Notes: generated by a model from the sequence alone, not told the origin. 64,000 nt of DNA from Phymorhynchus buccinoides (GCA_017654935.2 CM065699.1:2711014-2775013), one strand, 5' to 3'; counted from the stretch's first letter, positions 50,456 through 63,300 are shown. Numbers and translations are program-made.

Positions 50456-50649
50456 AGAGAGAGAGAGAGAGATCTAGTTCTAAAAAGAAAACGGTTTCAG
50501 TTTTTCTCTAGACTCTATCTCAGTATCTGTGGCATCATTAGATCGACGGTTCAATATTGCAGTCTAATGGATCAATTGACAAGATGTGGCTCAAACCTAC
50601 AGAAAGTGGCCAAGTAGGTTTCTAAAAATAATAAAACACGCACAAGAAA

Positions 50650-50892
50650 GGGTAAAAAGCGAAATGAATGTTGGTTTGGTTGGATAAATAGAACAGAACC
50701 ACTGCCAAGGATAATTGAGTTGGGTCGTCTGGTTGGATAAATAGAACAGAACCACTGCCAAGGATAATTGAGTTGGGTCGTTTGGTTGGATAGATAGAAC
50801 AGAACCACTGCCAAGGATAATTGAGTTGGGTCGTCTGGTTGGATAAATAGAACAGAACCACTGCCAAGGATAATTGAGTTGGGTCGTCTGTT
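50650..50892. repeat. 53-bp minisatellite, 4 units
   Basis: Unit GGATAAATAGAACAGAACCA + CTGCCAAGGATAATTGAGTT + GGGTCGTCTGGTT. No coding origin recognised. Confidence 0.95.
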
Positions 50893-52590
50893 AAGCTTAA
50901 ACTGGAAAACGACACGTACTCAAAGCACCCGGATGTACAAGCGACTTGATTTAAATTATGAAAAACGAATAAATACATTCGGATATTTAATATAGCCTAT
51001 GTAAAGTTTATTCGACTGCAATAATGTAATAATCGGTCTCTATAATGAACCCCAAATCTAAAATGTTTTCAAGTTTCAATGAATCAACATAATAGCAATC
51101 GTCTGGTAGCAGCACGCGCATTTACAATGACAGTCTGGTAGAATGCAGATCTCGGGATATATAAAAACAGCAACAACAAAACAAGGAAAAAAGACAGAAA
51201 AGCAGGACATGGTGAATCTGTTTAATTTGATGGAATATGCTTTTGAATTTGGCTTAAAAGAAAAGTGGTCGATATTAAGTCTATACTTCACGCCAGTTAA
51301 ACTTGCTGCTATGAGGGTTACTCCCCTTAGTTGTAACTTGGTGTAGCTTTTTCATATTATGCCTGTACCGCGTTTGTGAGTCTTTTTGTTTGATATAGGC
51401 CTAAGCCTCTACGCTGGAAGGAAGTGATTACACAATGCACATGCCAACTAAATGTAGAATTCATTAAAATCCAAAAAGAAAGGATTTGGTTTTCAAATAG
51501 TTCTGTTAAATTGGCCCAGTTCCGTTCCTAGATCAGTAGATCTGTTGAAAGGGTAAAAAGGGGGGTAAGGGGGTTTTGCAGGGTTGTAGAGGAGGGGAAG
51601 GAACTTAGAGGTCTCTTTCTCTCCAATTAACCACAGGGCCACATGGAGTGGTTTATTTGGTGTTTATTTCAAGCTCAGCAGAACACACAGCCCAACAAGG
51701 ATGATCGCTCCCCAAAGGAGGATGTACAGGTAGTGATCGAGATAGCAGGTCAGAGAGACTGATTTGGCCTAGGGCTACAACTTATATAGCATACCCAACA
51801 AAGACTTTAAATGACCTGATTATCTATTGGTCAATTCTCCAACACATGTAAACTTTAACACCTTATAGTCAAAATTAAACTACAATTTTCGTCTATTTCC
51901 TGATCAACAACATAAAGAGAACATTCCAATGTATATTCAATTATTATTTGCTGCAATTAAGTTAATTAATAATAAAATTAACAATCAAGCCAGACTTCTT
52001 GTTTTTCTGATTGGTTGATCAGAAAAGGATCTACTTCCTCATGTTTCTCATTGGTCGAATTTTACATATTACCACCTGAAATTGAATAACCACTTATTCC
52101 TAAGTCATTCATCCCAACCAGGGTTAGGCCTATGGTGTACTTTTCGTGTCAAAATTGAACGAAAAGTTCACATTATAACAGATCTAAACTAGAGTCTAGT
52201 AGACTAGATCTAGACTAGTGAGTGCTCACTTTAGATTGTGATATGTGTGGGTGGGTGGTTTACAGGGGGCGATTTAAAACATCACACACACGACCTGTTC
52301 ATCCATAATGTGTAATAAGGAAAAACACACCTCTTTATACTTGTTAATGAGAAACAAAGTCAAGACTAAATTTTCTTTTTATGCATATTATTGTAAGTGT
52401 ACAAAGAAGGAATAAAATGTGCAATACCAAGAAAGATGTGATGGTCGCAAGCTGTTCCTGAATGTTTGAAACACTGACGAGATGAAATAATTCCTTGTTT
52501 TCTCCACATGCAAGACATTTGCTGAGGGCCGTGGTACCTTTTGATCAGGGCGCAAAGCGTGTTTCTTGTATGGGTTCATCCCCTCTTCTT
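50893..52590. other. Long unique spacer, no gene seen
   Basis: AT-rich sequence without tandem arrays, the longest such stretch in the window. Short open frames have no recognisable motif. Possibly intergenic. Confidence 0.5.
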
Positions 52591-52599
52591 TCCCTTTCT

Positions 52600-53460
52600 T
52601 GCGATTTTATGATCAAAGGAGGATGTGTGTCTGCCACAAAATCCACCCTGTCTGCTTTTAGGTGCCAAGCTAGAGTGGTGATCTGACCAAGCAGCTCTGA
52701 TGCCAGTTGTCCCATTGTTTCTGGAGGATTTTATGATCAAAGGAGGATGTGTGTCTGCCACAAAATCCACCCTGTCTGCTTTTAGGTGCCAAGCTAGAGT
52801 GGTGATCTGACCAAGCAGCTCTGATGCCAGTTGTCCCATTGTTTCTGGAGGATTTTATGATCAAAGGAGGATGTGTGTCTGCCACAAAATCCACCCTGTC
52901 TGCTTTTAGGTGCCAAGCTAGAGTGGTGATCTGACCAAGCAGCTCTGATGCCAGTTGTCCCATTGTTTCTGGAGGATTTTATGATCAAAGGAGGATGTGT
53001 GTCTGCCACAAAATCCACCCTGTCTGCTTTTAGGTGCCAAGCTAGAGTGGTGATCTGACCAAGCAGCTCTGATGCCAGTTGTCCCATTGTTTCTGGAGGA
53101 TTTTATGATCAAAGGAGGATGTGTGTCTGCCACAAAATCCACCCTGTCTGCTTTTAGGTGCCAAGCTAGAGTGGTGATCTGACCAAGCAGCTCTGATGCC
53201 AGTTGTCCCATTGTTTCTGGAGGATTTTATGATCAAAGGAGGATGTGTGTCTGCCACAAAATCCACCCTGTCTGCTTTTAGGTGCCAAGCTAGAGTGGTG
53301 ATCTGACCAAGCAGCTCTGATGCCAGTTGTCCCATTGTTTCTGGAGGATTTTATGATCAAAGGAGGATGTGTGTCTGCCACAAAATCCACCCTGTCTGCT
53401 TTTAGGTGCCAAGCAAGAGTGATGATCTGACCAAGCAGCTCTGATGCCAGTTGTCCCATT
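52600..53460 (-). repeat. 124-bp coding minisatellite, 7 units
   Basis: Near-identical 124-bp units read TMGQLASELLGQI, LAWHLKADRVDFVADTHPPL on the minus strand. 124 is 41 codons plus one base, so each unit shifts the frame. The rightmost unit joins to SIVSKNPPE of the parent gene. It carries a few private differences (AAGCAAGAGTGATGATC), so it is the original. Confidence 0.97.
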
Positions 53461-53629
53461 GTTTCTGGAGGATTTTTGCTGACGATGGATTGGATCATGG
53501 CCATTCCATCAATGAGGAGGGCTGTCTTGTCGGCTGATCTTTTTGCTTCAACAAGGGCCTCGTGACAGCTTGCTTCCAGATGGTGAACAATGGCTGCTTT
53601 GTTGGTCATGGAACCATCTGTGCTGTGTG

Positions 53630-53690
53630 ATGACAGCCCTGACATGGCCTCAGTTGTCGACAGGGCTATAGTTTTAATATAATCTTAATC
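53630..53690. repeat. Dispersed GCCCTGACATGGCC/GTCGAC repeat
   Basis: Copy of the 3' half of the repeat at 3,488, ending TTTTAATATAATCTTAATC, inside the decayed gene. Confidence 0.6.
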
Positions 53691-54504
53691 TTGCAAAAGC
53701 ACTGGGAAAGGCCTCCTGGAGGTCAAGTTGTCAGCTGTGTGCCATGGAAAGCATTTTGGCAAACACATCACCACTTTGCTTGGTAGAATGCGCAGCAAGT
53801 CTTCCTTTTGATGGGGGTTTCACAGCAAGGTCAGGGAATGTATGACATTTAGGGAGCAAGTGTTTGTCAAAATCTTTTTCCTCTCTGTATTTGTTTCAGC
53901 CAAACGCTCAGTGTGAAACTTGGTAGGGCTTTTCACCAATTCCGTAAGCATTGATGAGTGAATGTTTGATTTCAGCCGTAGCAACACGTCCTGTCATGAG
54001 GTTGACCAGTTGGTCATCAGCGCCTGTCTTGAAGGGTGAACCAACAGACTCCACGGGGGCCACAGGATGCTTAACATCATTTGCATCTTGCTGCATTCTG
54101 GGCTTTGACACTTCCTTTAAGCAAGAGTTTTGCTGATTTTCCTGCTTGGTCGAAGCAGCAATGGCAGTGCAAGCTGGGTGGCTCAAAATCCACCTGTTGA
54201 CAGCTCCCTTGTTGAGAGTGAACCCAACCAAACCACCCCTGGTTTTTGAGTCTGTTGAACGTTTGTTCAATTACTTGATCTGCTGCTGCCTGCAGTGATA
54301 ATCCATGTTGATTCTGGTGCCGGACGGCAAACTGTCACTGGCAAAACTTTCTGAAAACTGGTGGGTGGACTTCGGGAAAGCTGACTCATTTCCTGAAAGT
54401 AGATGGGAAGGTATCTGGCATAGTTGATTCTGCTGTATGCGAAGAATCGAGGAATCATTTCACGCACCAGGGCTAAATGCAGTTCCCGGTTTCCTTCCCT
54501 CGTT

Positions 54505-54795
54505 GTCCTCAGGAAGCGCAGCCCTGGCCTTTGCTATCGACAGGGCTATAATTTTAATCTTAATCAGGAAGCGCAGCCCTGGCCTTTGCTGTCGACAGGG
54601 CTATAATTTTAATCTTAATCAGGAAGCGCAGCCCTGACCTTTGCTGTCGACAGGGCTATAATTTTAATCTTAATCAGGAAGCGCAGCCCTGGCCTTTGCT
54701 ATCGACAGGGCTATAATTTTAATCTTAATCAGGAAGCGCAGCCCTGGCCTTTGCTGTCGACAGGGCTATAATTTTAATCTTAATCAGGAAGCGCA
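54505..54795. repeat. 55-bp minisatellite, 5 units
   Basis: Units of AGGAAGCGCAGCCCTGGCCT, TTGCTATCGACAGGGCTATA and ATTTTAATCTTAATC combine ten bases of the parent gene (before LLLRFL on the minus strand) with the inserted dispersed repeat. The repeat therefore inserted first and was then amplified with its target. Confidence 0.93.
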
Positions 54796-55147
54796 GCAAC
54801 AGTTCAACCATGAATCTGAACTGCTGCAGTGCTTCAGCCTCAAGCTTGCGACTCCGGGTACTTCGGTTATAGTCATGCCCACTCGTCATGTCACAAGCAG
54901 AACCCTCTGCAACAACACCAGACTCAACCAGGAGATCCTCGAGCCACGTATCTTTGAAGCGTTTGCCAATCACCCCAAGATAAGCCATGGCTGTATGGAA
55001 TTCGCCATGTCGAAGGACCAGCCATCGAGTGACATCCGGATTCTGCCAACGGACAACTTGCGCTTTCCAACAGACAGCCTGGGCCATCACCAAAACGACG
55101 CTGGGCAATCGAAGGTGATCAGCAATACCTGTACTCTTGTGGAGCAG

Positions 55148-55650
55148 GGTGTTGATGGCGGACGTGTTGGTAGGACTTGCATCAATGACAGGAAGGTAGC
55201 CAACTCTGCTGATTAGGGGGGATGGTACCACAGGGTGTTGATGGCGGACATGTTGGTAGGACTTGCATCAATGACAGGAAGGTAGCCAACTCTGCTGATT
55301 AGGGGGGATGGTACCACAGGGTGTTGATGGCGGACATGTTGGTAGGACTTGCATCAACGACAGGAAGGTAGCCAACTCTGCTGATTAGGGGGGATGGTGC
55401 CACAGGGTGTTGATGGCGGACATGTTGGTAGGACTTGCTTGAATGACAGGAAGGTAGCCAACTCTGCTGATTAGGGGGGATGGTGCCACAGGGTGTTGAT
55501 GGCGGACATGTTGGTAGGACTTGCTTGAATGACAGGAAGGTAGCCAACTCTGCTGATTAGTGGGGATGGTGCCACAGGGTGTTGGTGGTGGACATGTTGG
55601 TAGGACTTGCTTGAATGACAGGAAGGTAGCCAACTCTGCTGATGGGGGGG
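55148..55650 (-). repeat. 86-bp coding minisatellite, 6 units
   Basis: Units read ISRVGYLPVIDASPTNMSAI + NTLWHHPP on the minus strand. One unit at the left edge (about 55,148) continues into the parent gene (NTLLHKSTG). A poly-G run at 55,645-55,662 ends the array. Confidence 0.93.
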
Positions 55651-55789
55651 GGGGGGGGGGGTATATGGGATCCTTTCTGACCTTCATCAGCTTGGTTTTC
55701 GTGGTCATCTGCCTGTTTTCATTCAAAAGTTCCTGGCAGAAAGAACGTTCCAAGTCCGCGTTGGTACCACTCTATCAGACATCCACAAG

Positions 55790-56074
55790 TCAACATTGTT
55801 CACAGTAGTGATGAGTTTCTGTTCTTGTGAAGTTTTTCAGTTCATTCCCTGGAACAACGCAGATTGATGTAGTTGTTTCAGACTTCAGTGTTGCTTTGAA
55901 TGTTCCTATAACTGACATGGAGTGCTGTTGTCCATAGGCTGAGGCTGAAATTCTTGTTTGCGATGATTTCAAAGTTGGACGTGGACAGAGGGATTCAAAA
56001 TCCTTTTCTGAGAGAAGGTTGATTGTTGCTCCTGAGTCTGCCAGAACATTCAGCTTTTTGCCTTGGATGAACAC
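55790..56074 (-). pseudogene. Retropepsin-like aspartic protease fragment
   Basis: On the minus strand FIQGKKLNVLADSGATINLL has the DSGA catalytic motif of retroviral-type proteases in Ty3/gypsy pol, followed by SEKDFESL and ASAYGQQ. It lies downstream of the gag A knuckles (56,260-56,400), as expected for gag-pro order in one element. No reverse transcriptase follows: the next sequence is the array at 55,148-55,650. Confidence 0.65.
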
Positions 56075-56249
56075 ATCAACATGAGGAAGTCTGTCTGTTC
56101 GAACGTTTGTTGTGTATACAAATGCAGGGCTGCTTTCAGTTTATTCGTCAGATGACTCAATGCTAGCTCTATTCATGTCTAGTTCATCAACATAATACTT
56201 TTTTTTATTTAATAGGTCCGAGGTTTATGTTCGTTTCGATTTTGCCGTG

Positions 56250-57036
56250 ATGTTGATGAGTTTGCCGGTTTCAACTTACACACTGATGCAAAATGAGACA
56301 GTTTGCCACAGTGTCTGCATTGTTTGCCGAAGGCAGGACAGTTGCGCTGGCCACCGTCATGAGGCCATGAACCACCACAGCTGTGACAGTTTTGTTCATG
56401 AGAACGTTGGTCAGGTTTTTAAAAGTAGCGCTGACGTTGTGGAGGTTTGTTCAGTTTCTTGCGTTTGACATATTGAACTGACTCTTCAGCTTGCATTGCC
56501 TGGATAGCTTTGGACTGCTCTGATGTGACTTGAACTGTACGCGCAATCTTGAGAAGATCAGCAAGACTGAGGTTTGGACTACTGAGTCCATGTTCTCTTG
56601 CTTTGGATGAATGACAGCCTGTGATGAGTTGAGACTTGATTTCAGCATCAGGATCGTGAAAACCGCAAGTTTCAGCATACTATCTGAGTTGAGTGTAGAA
56701 ATCATTGATGTCTCCAGTTTGGGCGAGTTTTCTGAATGTGAATCTTTGGAATTCTACGTTGGCTTCTGGGTTGAAGTGATTTGACAAAGCCGTGCAAAGC
56801 TTATCAAATGGGTCTCTCTTTGACGTGGTGTGATTTCATTAACTGGCAATGAATCTACAATATCATTCAGTTCATCACCTGCATATGTCAACATGAGAGC
56901 TTTCTTTCGTTGATCGTTGTGAAAGTTGTATGCTACAAACAAGTTTTGTTCTCGTCTTGTGATTCACTTTTTCCACCCGATAGCTGTGCCTTCAGATCTA
57001 CAATCAAAGGGAGGATAAGCTGGAAGAGAAACTGAC
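56250..57036 (-). pseudogene. Gypsy-like gag A, right copy
   Basis: Start ATG at about 57,036 (MSVSLPAYPPFDC). A Trp-to-stop change (WKK then TGA) lies upstream of LFVAYNFHNDQRKKA, whereas the left copy has Trp here and a stop later. The C-terminal knuckles CHSCGG...NCPAFG and CRHCGKLSHFASVC are complete at 56,270-56,400. The frame shifts at least once between the capsid and the knuckles. Confidence 0.65.
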
Positions 57037-57115
57037 ATGACGAAATTTTGCTTGAAAAATCCTATTCATGCAGCTACTTTCCTTTTTGTGAAGTTTGTTT
57101 CCTTCTCGTCGCCCG

Positions 57116-57264
57116 TGTAACGTTTGTTTGTTTGCTGGTTGCTAAGTATAGCAGTTAGATCCAGATGGTGGGTTAGTCAAGGGAGACCAATCCGATAATG
57201 AATATAAGAGTTATTGTTCGTGTAACGGAGACATAGTCCACAGGTTCATAGTCAGCTTACTACA
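57116..57264 (-). repeat. Putative LTR A, right copy
   Basis: Same 149-bp length and TG...CA ends as 781-929, inserted in gag B. Confidence 0.4.
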
Positions 57265-57505
57265 CTTGCGGTTCGTCATCAATCATGGCTCCAACCCCTT
57301 TTTGTGCATCAGTGAAAGTATCGAAGATTTCGAAGAGATCATCTCCGCCATATTGGAGGAGGATGGCCTTCTTTCTTCCATCATTGTTGATATCAATGGC
57401 GCAGAACAGGTTTTCTAACTTCGTCACCCACTTCTTCCAACGTGTCCCTGCCGTTGTGTCCTCGCCATGGACGGGACATTTTTCAAAAGGGGGCAGGGAT
57501 AACAT
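57260..57505 (-). pseudogene. Gypsy-like gag B fragment, right copy
   Basis: About 81 codons from the ATG at 57,505 (MLSLPPFEKCP), cut by LTR A after DDEPQ as in the left copy. Confidence 0.5.
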
Positions 57506-57628
57506 GAGGAAGAGAGTTCGTAATTGTGGAGTGTAGCCAAAACAGGGGGGTGGAAACAGCAGAAAGGTAACTGACGCGTTCTGGAGCTCTCACCTCGGTG
57601 GATTGGTGTCCTCGTCGCCAGATTATTA

Positions 57629-57981
57629 TGTCTTTCAATCAGTAAAAGAACATAGAAACACAGCTCGTGTGTAAGTAGTATATTTATTGATGATACATTG
57701 GCAACATAGCTTTTGGCGGACTTGTTAGATGCAGGAGCGGGAGCGTGCGCATATCTTGTTAGCGCCAAGGGCGTTAACTCTTATACTAAGTATACTAAGT
57801 ACTAGTAAACAACACAACAACGCACACACGCACACGCACACGCACACGCACACACGTGCGTGCGCACAAGCTTTTATCCATTCTTTGCAGTCTTCCAAAC
57901 GTATTTTGGGAATAGGGAAAAACTACCATCCGGATAACGCTCTGGACATCAGGGATCGTATTTGCATTCCCCATAGCAACA
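57629..57981 (-). repeat. Putative LTR B, right copy
   Basis: Counterpart of 1,294-1,642 with the same AATAAA position and CGACGAGGAC flank. The CA microsatellite has a different composition (GCACAC units). Confidence 0.4.
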
Positions 57982-59239
57982 ATACTTTCTAGTCATAACG
58001 AATCGTAGAAAAAATCAGTAAAATTGGAAATAAAGGAGCCTACTTTATTCTTCTGGCAACCAGAAAAAGGGTTTGTTTTGCCGGGCATAGCGTTGGGCTC
58101 TGCAGCCACGAGGGATGCTAATTATATCTAGCACGCGGGTTTGCTGCACGAGTCGGTTTAACTGGCACTTGCAGTAGGAATGGAAGCGTCTATTCTGAAG
58201 CTTTGATGAAATCTTACAGGAATTAGGCCTTTCAAATTGTTAGGCTCCAAGGGCCGGCCAGCACCCTCAAGCCTTAGTCGTTTAAAGGCCTCTTCTGGCC
58301 TTTCCCTGTCTGTTTTAGTTTCCACTCCTTGTGGTGGGGACAATCTCGTTTCATATGCCCGGGCTGCGAGCAAAAGTAGCATTTGACTTTACTCAGGTCT
58401 CTGGAGCCGGTGTTTGCATCGGAAGCAGAGCCAGTGGTTGCTTGAGGAGGATCTTGCTTGGGTTCTTGCTGCACTCCTGCAAAGGATAGTTTATTTGTGA
58501 GCCGCTCGATTGCTTCCTGCAGACCTCCAATTTGCTCCTGTCTCACGCCCACAGCGCTCACACGCTCTTTCGCTGCCTTTTGGGATCCATGGCCATGCTG
58601 ATATGTTGGAACTGACGAATCTTGTTGATGGCATCCCCCACTGACACAGGTTGTTCCAAACAGGCGTATTTGCCCGCCTCACGGTCTGTGCAACCGTCAC
58701 ATAATTTATTGACTACCTCAGTTCGGGTGTGCCCTTCTGGAAGATTACGGAAAGCCGAGTTTGCCAGGGTCATGACCTTGTCTGCCCACTCCTCCAGCGT
58801 CTCCCCTGGTTGTTGGGTGGATTGTGCAAATCGCATTCGAGTCGTTTCCACAAGTTCCTCACCACCAAAACGAGATTCCAACTTGTGCATAAGTACTTGA
58901 AACAGGATCCGGGACTCAGACCTGGTGATGAGGATATAGAAATCCAGCGCTTTGTCCTCCAAAATCCAACCCAGATAATCTTTGCACTCATCCTCAGTCC
59001 AACGTTTGACGGCCCGATAACGTTCAAGACAATGTTGGAACGAGAGCCAACTTGTCCGTCCGTCAAACCGCAAGTTCTTGGGCAACTTGCATGGATCTCC
59101 TCCTCCACCCGGAAATTCGCCATAGTCCCGGTCAGGAAACCCTCCGTGCGCATGGAACTGAGGAGGCGCGTGGTAGCCGTAAGGGGGATTAGCCTGATAG
59201 CTAGCCTGAGGATAAGCCTGATGACCTGACTCTCTGCAA

Positions 59240-59528
59240 GCAGACTGTGGCTGAGCATAGTAACCAGCAGACTGAGGCTGAGCATGGTAACCAGTGGACT
59301 GAGGCTGAGCATAGTAACCAGCAGACTGAGGCTGAGCATGGTAACCAGTGGACTGAGGCTGAGCATAGTAACCAGCAGACAGGCTGAGCATGGTAACCAG
59401 TGGACTGAGGCTGAGCATGGTAACCAGTGGACTGAGGCTGAGCATAGTAACCAGCAGACTGAGGCTGAGCATAGTAACCAGCAGACTGAGGCTGAGCATA
59501 GTAACCAGCAGACTGAGCATGGTAACCA
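59240..59528 (-). repeat. 27/54-bp minisatellite in gag C, right copy
   Basis: Same GYHAQPQ/GYYAQPQ units as 2,887-3,262, with about three fewer units. Confidence 0.9.
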
Positions 59529-59595
59529 GTGGACTGAGAGTAATTCTGATAACCAGGATGTTCAGACTGCAACCATGTTTGGTTGTGGTTGCGTG

Positions 59596-59660
59596 ATAAT
59601 AATAATAAACGGATATTTATATAGCCCTTTTTATCGAGCACAAAGCGCTTTGTTTGTGAT
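59596..59660 (-). mobile_element. LINE 3'-tail-like fragment, right copy
   Basis: Counterpart of 3,330-3,397 with one AAT fewer. Confidence 0.5.
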
Positions 59661-59939
59661 CCAGCAAGTTCCTTTGGATGGGTTTGGTGATAGCCAGCCT
59701 CCTCCAACTGACCCCGATATTCTTGACAGTAATCCCCCACCCATCTCTTTTTAATACGTGGTGAGATGCAACGTGGTGAGATGTAACGTGGTGACAGCCC
59801 TGACATGGCCTTTGTTGTCGACGGGGCTAAAATTTTAATCTTAATCTTAACCTCCCGCTGCCCTGGGTATTCTTGGCGGTGGTCAACCTTCCCCGACTGA
59901 TTTGGGAAACTTTGAGGAAAAACCCATACCCCCAAACTG

Positions 59940-60024
59940 CCCCCCCCCCCCCCCCCCCTGACTGATGATCAAATTGCATCTGCTGATGCTGGCGAGAAAC
60001 GCCCCCCCCCCCCCCCCCCCCCCC

Positions 60025-60072
<48 letters not shown>
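59940..60072. repeat. Poly-C tracts in gag C, right copy
   Basis: Two tracts, the second about 70 bases of almost pure C, longer than in the left copy. Confidence 0.9.
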
Positions 60073-60073
<1 letters not shown>

Positions 60074-60332
60074 ACTGATCTGGATGCACCTGTTGATTGC
60101 CCGATGCCTCAAACTGATTTTGTTGAACTTGATAAGCGGATACCTCAACATGACCCTGATGACCCTAGTGAAAACCTGACCCTTCATCTTCACAATATGA
60201 CTGGCCCTTGACCACAATAGGAGTACTCATAGACACCGTAGGCTTCTTCTCTGTGGGTGTTGACAGCTTTTCCCCGTCACGACCTTCAGAAAGCGTCTTA
60301 TGCCTTTGGAATAGGGCTTATCCCTAAATATC

Positions 60333-63300
60333 CCATTATGGATGCAGCTCTCTGTATTTTTTGTTACTGTTAGAACTAATCTTTTAAAAAGAGAACCAAA
60401 ATTAAAAATGTCAAGCGCTTCATATATGCATTTTTTTTAAAGGGTGTCAAAGGCTTTAGCAAAGTCCAGGGCAATTAAGGCCCCAGATTGGTTGTTTTTA
60501 TTTAGGTATCTGGGCAAATCATCAATAAGTCAAAGATGCGAGGCTACATTTCTTCCTTTTACAAAACCTACTTGGTCTTCATTAACCACCGTCTGAATTA
60601 CTCCTTGAAGCCTGACTGCTATTGCTTTTGCAAAAATGTTGTAGTCAGTGTTTGTCAACGTAATAGGTCTATAGTTGGCTACTTCATTTCTATCTAATTC
60701 ATTCCCTTTATGTATAAGCGTAATTATACCTTTCCTTAAAGAAAAGGGGAGTTCTTCATTTTCTATTGACGATGTAAAACAATTGAACAGTGGCAATTTC
60801 AGCCTCTCCCAGAACACTTTGTAGAAAGGTGGTGATAGCCTGTCACTACCTGGTGCAGAGTTGGGGTTTAGAAGTTTTAATGCATTGGTGATTTCGTCTA
60901 GGGTCATGTTTTGGTCACATTCCGCTTGTTGTTCATGTGTAAGGGTTGGGTGGTGTTCGTTTGCGAGGAAGTGTTCTTTGATTGATTTGTTCTGCAACAG
61001 ATTTTTGTCTTCAGTGTATAACTGCTCGAAATATTGTTGTGTTTCTTGAAGTATAGTAAAAGGGTCATTTGTAACATTATTGCCACAATTCAGCGAAGAT
61101 ATAGTGTTCAGTGATTTTCTGTGTTTTTCTAGACGCAGAAAATATTTTGTATTTTTCTCTCTTTCTTCTATCCATTTTGCTCTTGATCGAATTTGTGCAC
61201 CTTTGGCTTGGTTTAGGTTATGTACTTCTAGTTCTGTTTTAGTCTTATATAGTGTATTTTGCCGTTCAGCATTGGTAGGATCTGCTTTCAGCTTTTTATC
61301 TGCCTCAGCCATTTTAAGTAGCAGGTTTTGTTTATTGGCTTTAAGTGTTTGTGCGCGCTGCTGTGAGTACTTTATACAGAATTGCTTTGTTTTGCATTTG
61401 AATAAATCCTATGCTTTTCCTGGTTCTTCATCTTGGTTTTCCTGGAAATGTGAGTCAATAAAGCTGTTCATTTTATCAATAAAAACATGGTCATTTAATA
61501 GTGCAGTATTGAACTTCCAGTAACCTGGGCCTCTTTCAAAGCTATTTATTTGTATATGTACCGTCACTATTTTATGATCAGAGTGAGGAAACATTTCTAC
61601 TTCCATTTTCATTACTTTACTTAAGGACTCTTCGTCACAACATATGTAGTCAAGTCTTCTTGCTGTAAAAGGGTTAGGTCGTAACCAAGTGTATTCTTTT
61701 TCTCCACTTGTGTTGTACTCTCCATGCATCGTAAAGATCAGCAGCAATAAGTGTCTCTTTTAGTGTTTCTGTTTCTCTTGTTGGGTGTGGCAATCCAGCA
61801 ATATTATCTGCTTCATCTAGGCACGTGTTAAAATCCCCCGTTACCCACAATGATTCGTGCTCATATCCCTGTAGTGTGGCTTTAAGTTGTTTGTAAAATT
61901 CTATCTTTTCTGAAGTGGTATTGGGCGCATAACAATTAACTATTGTGTGTTTGCAGCTATTAACTGTAATGTTTACTGTCAAGATTCTTTCACTTTCTGT
62001 AATTATGTCTATGTCGCCCTCATACATTAATTTCGGGCTTACTAAAGTCACTAACCCATTGCTTTTATTTGTGCCTTTTCTGTAAAAAAAAAGGGACCTT
62101 TCCGTTCTCGCTTAAGTTCATCTAGAGTTTTATCTGTTATGTATGTTTCTTGCAGACAAGCTACATGAATGTTCTTTGAGACTAAAAAACGAAGTAACGC
62201 TTTTCGTTTTAGTTTATTATTAAGTCCACGCGTGTTCAGTGTAGAAATAGTAAACGTTTTACTCATTGCAGAGTAGGCTGTTTACAGTAGCAACCGTTAT
62301 TCAGTCTCTCTCCGTCCATAGAACACAGCAGTCGTTACCGTAGGGGCCACGCGTATTCAGTGTAGAAATAGTAAACGTTTCACTCATTGCATAGTAGGCT
62401 GTTTACAGTAGCAACCGTTATTCAGTCTCTCTCCGTCCATAGTACACAGCAGTCGTTACCGTAGGGGCCACGCGTATTCAGTGTAGAAATAGTAAACGTT
62501 TCACTCATTGCATAGTAGGCTGTTTACAGTAGCAACCGTTATTCAGTCTCTCTCCGTCCATAGTACACAGCAGTCGTTACCGTAGGGGCCACGCGTATTC
62601 AGTGTAGAAATAGTAAACGTTTCACTCATTGCATAGTAGGCTGTTTACAGTAGCAACCGTTATTCAGTCTCTCTCCGTCCATAGAACACAGCAGTCGTTA
62701 CCGTAGGGGCCACGCGTATTCAGTGTAGAAATAGTAAACGTTTCACTCATTGCATAGTAGGCTGTTTACAGTAGCAACCGTTATTCAGTCTCTCTCCGTC
62801 CATAGTACACAGCAGTCGTTACCGTAGGGGCCACGCGTATTCAGTGTAGAAATAGTAAACGATTTACTCATTGCAGAGTAGGCTGTTTGCAGTAGCAACC
62901 GTTATTCAGTCTCTCTCCGTCCATAGAACACAGCAGTCGTTACCGTAGGGGCCACGCGTATTCAGTGTAGAAATAGTAAACGTTTCACTCATTGCATAGT
63001 AGGCTGTTTACAGTAGCAACCGTTATTCAGTCTCTCTCCGTCCATAGTACACAGCAGTCGTTACCGTAGGGGCCACGCGTATTCAGTGTAGAAATAGTAA
63101 ACGATTTACTCATTGCAGAGTAGGCTGTTTGCAGTAGCAACCGTTATTCAGTCTCTCTCCGTCCATAGTACACAGCAGTCGTTACCGTAGGGGCCACGCG
63201 TTGGAATGTTCATCAGGTTGGTGGCGTTTCTTCCTCCATGTTCTCCTGTGTGTTTGGTTCTCGGCCCTCAGTTGGAGCGCGCTTGCTGGCTGGTTTCCGC

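Larger units (their letters stand above)
52576..55660 (-). pseudogene. Decayed member of an uncharacterised invertebrate gene family
   Basis: Pieces in order on the minus strand: ISRVGYLPVIDASPTN and INTLLHKSTGIADHLRLP; GEFHTAMAYLGVIGKRF; VVAEGS and HDYNRSTRSRKLEAEAL; REMIPRFFAYSRINYARYL; GGLVGFTLNKGAVNRW; TNKAAIVHHLEAS; TALLIDGMAMIQSI; ADRVDFVADTH. I recall this order from large, often lineage-expanded proteins of unknown function in corals and molluscs. Frame breaks occur at about 54,720-54,500, 54,270, 53,900 and 53,460. Three arrays of its own coding or inserted sequence disrupt it (55,148, 54,505 and 52,600). The function is not known to me. Confidence 0.5.
58274..60230 (-). pseudogene. 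Gypsy-like gag C, right copy
   Basis: Start ATG at 60,230. It has the same domain order as the left copy. The capsid-like core is open from about 59,520 to 58,558 and is longer than in the left copy because it lacks the 9-bp deletion. The core frame ends at RQRKSV-stop, and the CCHC knuckle (CYFCSQPGHMKRDC) follows in the -1 frame. The frame change sits at the same bases in both copies. Confidence 0.65.
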
